This document shows positions 58,689 through 64,000 of a DNA stretch of 64,000 bases, in pieces (the stretch's first letter is position 1; every line of letters begins with the position of its first letter). Below the pieces are notes generated by a model, which was not told the origin of the DNA, ran no database searches, and was given only the letters and a program-made list of their open reading frames with translations. The stretch lies in NCBI GenBank assembly GCA_041391505.1, contig JAWKNW010000004.1:124001-188000 (forward strand), written 5' to 3'. Made by a program: the position numbers and the translations under genes. This DNA comes from Rhodothermales bacterium. GTDB lineage: Bacteria; Bacteroidota; Rhodothermia; Rhodothermales; JAHQVL01.

Positions 58689-59528
58689 TCAATCCTGAAA
58701 TCCTGTACGCTCCAGTTCGAGGAGGCGTTCGATCCGTTCTTCCATCGGAGGGTGGGTGGCGAACAGTTTGCCGAGCCCGCCGAAGAATGGATTGACGATG
58801 AACATGTGCGCGGTGGCCTCGTTGCCGGCATGCATGGGGATGCGCTCCGCGCCCTGATGGAGCCGGGCGAGGGCGTTGGCCAGCGCGCGGGGGTTGCCGG
58901 CGATCTCGGCGCCGTCGTGATCGGCCACGAACTCCCGGGAACGCGAGATCGCCATCTGGATCATCATGGCGGCGATCGGTGCGAAGATCAGCATCAACAG
59001 GTTGACGATCGCATTCCGGTCGCGGTCTCCACCCCCGAAGAACAGCGCGAAGCGCGCCAGCATGGTAATGGCGGACGCGATGGTTGCGGCGATGGACGAG
59101 GTCAGGATATCCCTGTTTTTGACGTGCGCAAGCTCGTGGCCGATGACGCCCTCGAGCTCGGCGGGGCTCAGGAGCCGCACGATGCCGCTGGTGACGGCGA
59201 CGGCGGCGTGCTCGGGGTTGCGGCCGGTGGCGAAGGCATTGGGCTGATCGGACGGGATCACGTATACCTTGGGCATGGGTAGGCCGGCTCGCTGGCGCAG
59301 CCGGTCGACCATCTCGAACAGTTCAGGCGCCTCTTTCGGACTGACCTCCGAGGCCTTGTACATCCGCAAAACGATCTTGTCGCTGAACCAGTAGCTGCCG
59401 AAATTCATGACGAGCGCCATGACAAAAGCGATGGTCATGCCCTGCGAGCCGCCGATGCCCCGGCCGATCAGGGCGAACAGCACGATCAAAAACGCCATCA
59501 GGGCGGCGGTGCGAACGGAGTTCATCAT
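58689..59528 (-). CDS. htpX: Zinc metalloprotease HtpX
   Basis: An inner-membrane M48B protease involved in quality control of membrane proteins, 279 residues. Two N-terminal membrane segments (LMAFLIVLFALIGRG and IAFVMALVMNFGSYW) precede the catalytic HELAH in EGVIGHELAHVKNRD. The third zinc ligand region lies around SREFVADHDGAEIAG. Two further hydrophobic segments (SSIAATIASAITMLARFALFF, LLMLIFAPIAAMMIQMAI) flank the loop. The C-terminal FATHPPMEERIERL segment is typical of HtpX. It is transcribed in the same direction as the CPBP protease upstream, with a 61-base gap. Confidence 0.95.
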   Translation of the reverse strand: MMNSVRTAALMAFLIVLFALIGRGIGGSQGMTIAFVMALVMNFGSYWFSDKIVLRMYKASEVSPKEAPELFEMVDRLRQRAGLPMPKVYVIPSDQPNAFATGRNPEHAAVAVTSGIVRLLSPAELEGVIGHELAHVKNRDILTSSIAATIASAITMLARFALFFGGGDRDRNAIVNLLMLIFAPIAAMMIQMAISRSREFVADHDGAEIAGNPRALANALARLHQGAERIPMHAGNEATAHMFIVNPFFGGLGKLFATHPPMEERIERLLELERTGFQD

Positions 59529-59589
59529 GTGTTGCGCGGTGGAATGAGGGTGAGTATGCCGTTATTGTACTGAGCGGGCCCGGCGGGGT

Positions 59590-60372
59590 TCAGCCGAGCA
59601 GGTGGGTCACGATCATCACATCGTAGAGCGCGTGGGTCCACGCGGCGACGCCAAAGCCGCGGGTCAGGTATAGAATATTGAGCGCCAGCCCGAATAAAAA
59701 GCGAAACGTGAACGAGGTCATCGTAAACGGATCGCCGAGCGGCCCGATGTAGTGCACGAAACTGAACAGAAGCGCACCGGACACCGCGGCCACCAGATAG
59801 GCCACGCTCTTGAACCCGAGCAGGGCATGCAGGAACAGGTATACGCCGCCTACGACGATGACGCGGAAGAGCAGTTCCTCATAGATCCCGGCGCCGATGG
59901 ACAGGGCGATCTGGGTCCACAGATCCGGCACCGCGTCCTGGAGGATCATGTTCGGTGGCAGCAGCTGGGGGTCGAAGATGCGCCATACGATTTCGGACAC
60001 GAGCATGGCCACGAGCACGGCGTACAGCGAGCTCTCGATGAGGATGCCGGCGAAATACCGGATGCGGATCGGGATCTTCTTCTGGCGTTCGTAGATCACG
60101 ATGCCGAAGCCGATGACGAGGACGATGCCGGCGAGCAGGTGCAGGCTTTGCAGACCCATCGAGGCGAGGATCTCCTTCAGCCATACTTCGGAGCTGACCC
60201 GGATTTCCCCGGATCGTCCGCGATTCGCGCTGATGATCAGCACTTCGTAGAGGAGGATGAGCGGGAGCGCGCTCAAAAAACCGTAGGTGCCCGTTCGCGT
60301 CAGGCCCAGATAGGTGGTAGGCCGTTCCGGTTCCGGAGAGCGCGTGGTTCTGGTATCGTTCGGCGAAGCCAT
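59590..60372 (-). CDS. CPBP family intramembrane glutamic endopeptidase
   Basis: A 260-residue polytopic membrane protein of the CPBP (Abi/CAAX-like) family. The motif set is complete: EELLFR (the EExxxR motif), FVHYIG with the second-motif His, and HALYD (HxxxD/N) near the C terminus. About seven membrane segments are visible. The N-terminal 25 residues are polar and cytoplasmic. Substrates of such proteases in bacteria are mostly unknown. It lies between the LysM-RlpA gene and htpX on the same strand, part of a run of envelope genes. Confidence 0.9.
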   Translation of the reverse strand: MASPNDTRTTRSPEPERPTTYLGLTRTGTYGFLSALPLILLYEVLIISANRGRSGEIRVSSEVWLKEILASMGLQSLHLLAGIVLVIGFGIVIYERQKKIPIRIRYFAGILIESSLYAVLVAMLVSEIVWRIFDPQLLPPNMILQDAVPDLWTQIALSIGAGIYEELLFRVIVVGGVYLFLHALLGFKSVAYLVAAVSGALLFSFVHYIGPLGDPFTMTSFTFRFLFGLALNILYLTRGFGVAAWTHALYDVMIVTHLLG

Positions 60373-60458
60373 AGCGGCCGTTACGTACGCGTCGCGACGG
60401 AGATGCGAGATGTCGGCGACTTTTTAGAGAGAGGAGCGGAGCGTGGCCGGCGGGGGCG

Positions 60459-61490
60459 TCACTCGACGACCCGCACCTGCACGACATCGCGGCTGCCCAC
60501 GGACAGCCCGAGTTCGCGCGCCACGGCGGAAGAGATATCCATGATAAAACGACCGTCGGCCGGGCCGCGATCGCTCACTTCGGCGAACGTGCTCATGCCC
60601 GTCGCCGGATTGGTCAACAACACGATCGATTCCATCGGAAGATCCGGATGGCTGACCGTGAAGCGCGTGGGGTCGTAGGGGCGGCCGCTGGTCAGGACGC
60701 GCCCGGCAAACGTATCCGGGTAGACATCCACCACGCCCTGCTCGAACACGGGTGGCAACGCCTGGTTCTTGCGAGCCGCTGCCGGCTGTCCCTGGGGAAT
60801 CTTGAGCACCTGGTCGACGCGCAGCTGGCTGCCTTCCAGTCCGTTGGCCTGGCGTAATTCGCCCACGGTGATGTTGTTTTCCCGCGCGATGCTGAACATC
60901 GTGTCGCCGCGTCGGACGCGGTAGGTCTGGCTGCCGCCCTGGCTGCCCGATGAACGCGAAGGGGCTTCCGGCACCCAGATCGACTGGTAGGGCTCGAGCG
61001 GCGACCCGTCGCCGTCGTTGAGCGCAAAGATGGCGTACGCCGGCACGCCCATCGCGACGCCGATGCTGTAGTACGTGTCGCCGGGTTGTACCGTATACGT
61101 CCGCTTGCCGCGTCCGGGCGTGTAGGCGGCCGCGGCGGCGGTCGGCTCGGCCGGGCGCGAAGAGGACGTGCGCACGGTTATCGTGTTCTCCTCGGAGGGC
61201 GAGGGCGCCACGGGGTCGTTGGGGCGCGGACGGCGCGGCTCCTCGAGCACAGGTCGCGGGCCCGTGAGCGGCGTGCGCACCTTGAGCGACTGCCCCGAAT
61301 AGATGGTATTGTTCTGCAGGCCGTTCATCGACCGCAACTCGTCGACCGACATCTCGTGCGCGCGGGCAATGCTGTACAGCGTATCTCCCTTTTTGACGGT
61401 GTACGACGTCGTCGGCGTTTGCGCGGTGGCGAACGAGACGGCGAAGATCAGGAAGAGGGAGCAGCCGATGAGGTGTCGGAGGAAACGCAT
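60459..61490 (-). CDS. LysM-repeat protein with RlpA-like double-psi beta-barrel
   Basis: A 343-residue exported protein. A signal peptide (LIGCSLFLIFAVSFATAQ) is followed by three LysM peptidoglycan-binding domains: YTVKKGDTLYSIARAHEMSVDELRSMNGL (about 28-70), YTVQPGDTYYSIGVAMGVP (about 130-172) and YRVRRGDTMFSIARENNITVGELRQANGL (about 190-232). A C-terminal RlpA-like domain (about 250-343) has VSDRGP, the conserved Asp region of septal-ring lytic transglycosylase-like barrels. The linker between LysM 1 and 2 is Pro/Ser/Thr-rich. It probably binds or cleaves peptidoglycan at the septum. Confidence 0.9.
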   Translation of the reverse strand: MRFLRHLIGCSLFLIFAVSFATAQTPTTSYTVKKGDTLYSIARAHEMSVDELRSMNGLQNNTIYSGQSLKVRTPLTGPRPVLEEPRRPRPNDPVAPSPSEENTITVRTSSSRPAEPTAAAAAYTPGRGKRTYTVQPGDTYYSIGVAMGVPAYAIFALNDGDGSPLEPYQSIWVPEAPSRSSGSQGGSQTYRVRRGDTMFSIARENNITVGELRQANGLEGSQLRVDQVLKIPQGQPAAARKNQALPPVFEQGVVDVYPDTFAGRVLTSGRPYDPTRFTVSHPDLPMESIVLLTNPATGMSTFAEVSDRGPADGRFIMDISSAVARELGLSVGSRDVVQVRVVE

Positions 61491-61524
61491 GGCAACGGAA
61501 AGGGCGATGGAGTGGGGTGCGCGC

Positions 61525-61857
61525 TTACGGGTTGTCGTCGAAATCGACGCCCCGGGCGCGCATCAGCGCGTCTTGTAGCTCTGCACGTGCATGGAAGTCC
61601 CGAAGTTCCTCCGCCTTGCGAATTCCGCGGGTGTACACGGCGATGGCTTCCTCCGCACGGTGCAGCGACTCGAGCAGCTTGCCCAGATGGTAATACGTCC
61701 CCACATAGTCGGGGTGATGTTCCGCCAATCGGTTGAAGTACGCAAGCGCCTGTTCGTCGTCCCCCAGTTTACGAAACTCTGAGGCGATGGCAAAGAGGGT
61801 AAAGGTGTCGTTCGGATCTTCGCGCAAGAAACCGAGGAGCGAGTCGAGCCTGGACAT
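61525..61857 (-). CDS. Small TPR-repeat protein
   Basis: A 110-residue soluble protein made of tetratricopeptide repeats: FTLFAIASEFRKLGDDEQALAYFNRLAEHHPDY and TYYHLGKLLESLHRAEEAIAVYTRGIRKAEEL are two clear units, and the C terminus ends GVDFDDNP. ATG 61857 gives a compact TPR protein. The open frame extends upstream, but that sequence is the low-complexity antisense of the Gly-rich tail of the neighbouring gene and is rejected. It lies 34 bases after the TPM gene and just before the LysM-RlpA gene. Partner unknown. Confidence 0.85.
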   Translation of the reverse strand: MSRLDSLLGFLREDPNDTFTLFAIASEFRKLGDDEQALAYFNRLAEHHPDYVGTYYHLGKLLESLHRAEEAIAVYTRGIRKAEELRDFHARAELQDALMRARGVDFDDNP

Positions 61858-61891
61858 GATTTTGCCTGATTTACGCGGTGGGCCGGCAGGG

Positions 61892-62776
61892 TCACCAGCT
61901 TCCGCCGGCGCCGCCGCCGCCGAAGCTGCCACCGCCGCCCCCGAATCCGCCGAAGCCGCCACCGCCGCCTCCAAAACCGCCGCCACCCCAGCCGCCGCCA
62001 CCCCAGTTGCCGCCGCCACGCCGGCCCTGTCGCATGGCGTCGTCCAGGATCGATCCCCAGATGATGAGCGGCAGGTTGCCGTGGCGCCGGCTGCGATACC
62101 GCTTGCCGCCCCGTCCGCCGCCGGACGACCGGCTGATGACGATAATGAGGATGATGACGATCCAGAAAATGATGCCGAGGTAATCGACATCCGGGAGGGA
62201 GGATCGGGGCTCCGCCTCGAACTCGCCCTTCGCCGACAGGATCAGGGCGTCCGCTGCGCGCGAAAAGCCATCGTAATAGCGGCCGTCGCGAAACGCCGGC
62301 ACGATGATGTTGCGCACGATGCGCCCGGCCACGGCATCGGGGATCGCGCCCTCGATGCCGTACCCTGTGGCGATAAAGATCTTTCGATCGTTCCTGGACG
62401 CGAGGATGACGACGCCGTTATCCTGGCCTTTCTGGCCCACACCCCAGCGCCGGCCCAGCTCGGTGGCATACTCGCCCGGGTCCGCCCCGCCGAGATCCGG
62501 CAGGGTGACGACCACGATCTGTGTCGACGTCGAATCCTCATACGCCGCCAGTTTCTGGCTCAGCAACCGCTCTTCGTTCGGCGACAGGAAATCCCCCCGG
62601 TCGGTGACCCACTGCCCGGTCGGCGCCAGCACATCGAAGCGCTGCGCCAGGGCGCGCGCCGGGCTCAAGAGCGCCAGTACGGCGAGCAAGAAGAACGGCG
62701 CCTTATATCGAGTGAACAACGGCAAGGATCGGGAAGAGGTGTGCGATCGGGGGCATTGTGCCCTGAGGGCGGTCAC
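61892..62776 (-). CDS. TPM domain (YgcG-like) membrane protein with Gly-rich tail
   Basis: A 294-residue exported protein: signal peptide (FFLLAVLALLSPARALA), a TPM domain (about 48-175, GDFLSPNEERLLSQKLAAYE through DNGVVILASRNDRKIFIATGYGIEGAIPDAVAGRI), one membrane segment (LGIIFWIVIILIIVIS) and a long Gly-rich tail ending GGAGGSW. TPM proteins are commonly encoded beside LemA, as here, and are linked to envelope or photosystem maintenance in other lineages. The first codon is GTG; an in-frame TTG at 62719 would place the start directly before the signal peptide and is a real alternative. Confidence 0.88.
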   Translation of the reverse strand: MTALRAQCPRSHTSSRSLPLFTRYKAPFFLLAVLALLSPARALAQRFDVLAPTGQWVTDRGDFLSPNEERLLSQKLAAYEDSTSTQIVVVTLPDLGGADPGEYATELGRRWGVGQKGQDNGVVILASRNDRKIFIATGYGIEGAIPDAVAGRIVRNIIVPAFRDGRYYDGFSRAADALILSAKGEFEAEPRSSLPDVDYLGIIFWIVIILIIVISRSSGGGRGGKRYRSRRHGNLPLIIWGSILDDAMRQGRRGGGNWGGGGWGGGGFGGGGGGFGGFGGGGGSFGGGGAGGSW

Positions 62777-62791
62777 GGGTCATCGGTCACG

Positions 62792-62874
62792 GGGAACCCG
62801 CTCCAGGCAACGCGTTCGCCAATGACCAATGACCAATGACCAATGACCAATGACCAATGACCAATGACCAATGA
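62792..62874. repeat. 27-bp flank plus 8 tandem copies of CCAATGA (second locus)
   Basis: Positions 62819-62874 are eight perfect CCAATGA heptamers ending exactly at the lemA stop codon. The 27-bp flank 62792-62818 matches 3874-3900 at 23 of 27 bases. Upstream of the flank, GGTCACG GGTCATC GGTCACG (about 62771-62791) repeats the reverse-complement heptamer, giving a weak opposing arm. It lies between lemA and the TPM gene. Confidence 0.95.
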
Positions 62875-63471
62875 CTAAAACTGCACCGTAGGCGCGTTCT
62901 GGGCGCCCTGGTCGGCCTCGAATGCGGTCTTGCGGTCGAAGCCGAAGAGGCCGGCGATCATGTTGGTCGGAAACTGTCTCGCCGTGGTGTTATAGCTTTG
63001 TACGGCGTTGTTGTAGTCACGGCGAGCCGTATTGATGCGGTTTTCCGTGCCTTCCAGTTGCACCTGAAGGTCGCGGAAGGCTTCGGTGGCGCGCAGTTGC
63101 GGGTAGTTTTCGGACACCGCGAGCAGCCGGCCGAGCGCGCTTCCCAGCTGGGACTGGGCCTCCTGGAAGGCGCGGAGTTTGTCGGGATCGTTGAGGTCGT
63201 CCACGCTCAGGTTGATCTGCGTGGCGCGTGCCCGGGCGTTGGTGACGGACTCGAGCGTGCCCTGCTCGAATTCGGCCGCGCCCTTCACGGTATTGACCAG
63301 GTTCGGGATGAGGTCAGCGCGGCGCTGGTACTGGGTCTGAACATTGCCCCAGGCCGTCGCGACGCTTTCGTCGAGGGAGACGAGACTGTTGTAGGAGCCG
63401 CATCCCGCGCAACCGGCGAAGGCGACCAGCAGGATGATGATCAGTAAAGCAAGCGTGCCTTTGCTACGCAT
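62875..63471 (-). CDS. lemA: LemA family protein
   Basis: A 198-residue membrane-anchored protein. An N-terminal hydrophobic segment (LALLIIILLVAFAGC) could be either a transmembrane anchor or a lipobox. It leads into the coiled-coil LemA domain, recognised by QYQRRADLIPNLVNTVKGAAEFEQGTLESVTNARA and the C-terminal YNNAVQSYNTTARQFPTNMIAGLFGF. Its molecular function is unclear. It is co-directional with the TPM gene downstream, the usual LemA-TPM pair, but a heptamer repeat array occupies the spacer between them. Confidence 0.94.
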   Translation of the reverse strand: MRSKGTLALLIIILLVAFAGCAGCGSYNSLVSLDESVATAWGNVQTQYQRRADLIPNLVNTVKGAAEFEQGTLESVTNARARATQINLSVDDLNDPDKLRAFQEAQSQLGSALGRLLAVSENYPQLRATEAFRDLQVQLEGTENRINTARRDYNNAVQSYNTTARQFPTNMIAGLFGFDRKTAFEADQGAQNAPTVQF

Positions 63472-63606
63472 TGTTTTCCAATGGTTCAGTGAAAGAAGCA
63501 GGTTCGCATACGAGCAGGGGCAGGTCCGGTTTCGGTGGGTCGCCTCCCTGCCGCGCTATAATACGGACTTTCATCCTCGGATTACAGCCATCTGCCGGCC
63601 CGGCCA

Positions 63607-63746
63607 GGGCAATCGCATTTTCGCCTTGGCCGTGAGAAGCGGTTGGGAGTTTGGGTGCATGGGGGGCACTTTTTACCGCAAAACCTCCCACACCCCCATA
63701 CTCCCAAACCGGGAGATGCACACGTTTGAAGAGCATGCGATTGCCC
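63607..63746. repeat. Dispersed palindromic element, copy B (140 bp)
   Basis: It has perfect 12-bp terminal inverted repeats GGGCAATCGCAT (63607-63618) and ATGCGATTGCCC (63735-63746). Inside, TTTGGG...ATGGGGG is mirrored by CCCCCAT...CCCAAA, so the whole element can fold on itself. It is the partner of 58371-58500. It lies between the truncated membrane protein gene and lemA; the remainder of 63472-63810 shows only a possible TATAAT (63557-63562) and no gene. Confidence 0.88.
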
Positions 63747-63810
63747 CGCCGGCCCGGCGCATGGGGCGTCTGATGCGGGACTCTGGCGCATGGCGGGAGG
63801 CCGCGGCCGG

Positions 63811-64000
63811 TCAGTCCCGCAGCCACTTCCGGGCGGAGAGGTACGTGCCGGCCATCAGCGCGGCGCAGGCGACGGCGATGCCGAGCCACGCGTACGTCCA
63901 GGCGGGGTCGCCGCCGGAGCGGGCGTTGAAGGCGAGCGCGCCGGCGCCGAGCGCCAGCATCCCGAACAGAAACTGGTGGCCGAGGGCATAGACCAGGTTG
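63811..64000 (-). CDS. C-terminal end of a membrane protein (5' truncated by window)
   Basis: The last 63 codons of a protein whose start lies beyond base 64000. Reading from the edge, the residues form a hydrophobic segment (LFGMLALGAGALAF), a short loop (NARSGGDPAW) and a second segment (WLGIAVACAALMAGTYL), ending SARKWLRD. It looks like the last two transmembrane helices of a polytopic membrane protein. The family cannot be named from this fragment. Confidence 0.7.
   Translation of the reverse strand, partial: NLVYALGHQFLFGMLALGAGALAFNARSGGDPAWTYAWLGIAVACAALMAGTYLSARKWLRD

Noticed and set aside
61858..62190. N-terminal extension of the TPR protein
   Set aside because: It is the antisense reading of the Gly-rich tail and membrane segment of the TPM gene.
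58371..63746. Insertion sequence or composite transposon bounded by the two palindromic copies
   Set aside because: No transposase lies between or inside them, and the enclosed genes (htpX to lemA) look like resident housekeeping functions.

Overview
The window reads as chromosomal DNA of a high-GC, Gram-negative, aerobic bacterium of the Bacteroidota/Rhodothermota side, most likely a Rhodothermales relative (an inference from gene content, not a placement). The indicators are three secreted proteins with type IX secretion (T9SS) sorting tails containing a YPNPF motif, two TonB-dependent receptors, a DUF5916 outer-membrane protein, a DUF3109 protein, a 7Fe ferredoxin, and planctomycete-type cytochrome c/HEAT, DUF1549/DUF1553 and DUF1501 proteins. 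No transposase, phage, CRISPR, rRNA or tRNA gene was seen. Long open frames antisense to real genes are a by-product of the base composition.

Layout. 1-6.8 kb: tail of a T9SS cargo protein, ahcY, fdxA, ruvB, a DUF3109 protein and rpoN. 6.8-14.2 kb: a cytochrome c/HEAT lipoprotein, a membrane protein and a secreted M1 peptidase, divergent from HMG-CoA lyase. 14.2-24.5 kb: gcvP, rnc, an aldehyde dehydrogenase, NDH-2, a T9SS subtilase and nhaA. 24.5-28.2 kb: a BlaI repressor with two clear operators, a BlaR1-like M56 protein with a Sel1-like sensor region, and a class A beta-lactamase-like lipoprotein. 28.4-35.6 kb: two TonB receptor loci; the second is a cobalamin-riboswitch operon encoding BtuB, a BtuG-like beta-propeller with a T9SS tail, and a small [2Fe-2S] protein. 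35.7-39.6 kb: hydantoinase/oxoprolinase subunits B and A, separated by an AT-rich gap with DnaA-box-like sites. 39.7-42.9 kb: hemQ-hemY-hemH, a complete coproporphyrin-dependent heme branch. 43.2-50.0 kb: M1 aminopeptidase, DUF5916 protein and a hybrid histidine kinase with two degenerate receiver domains. 50.1-54.8 kb: the DUF1549/DUF1553-DUF1501 pair and ribokinase. 54.9-64 kb: a CheR-PAS protein, a TolB-like lipoprotein, htpX, a CPBP protease, a LysM-RlpA protein, TPR, TPM and LemA proteins and a truncated membrane protein.

The most distinctive feature of the window is its intergenic DNA. Six intergenic loci carry repeats with a 7-bp period. Four of these fold into long inverted-repeat hairpins, three of them between convergent genes. 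The other two are exact 8-copy CCAATGA arrays sharing a 27-bp flank. A separate 130-140 bp palindromic element occurs twice, and a 30-bp tandem array ends in a REP-like hairpin. The best functional candidates for something undescribed are the T9SS-tailed BtuG-like protein in the B12 operon, the Sel1-type BlaR1 variant with its BlaI operator pair, and the heptamer hairpins.
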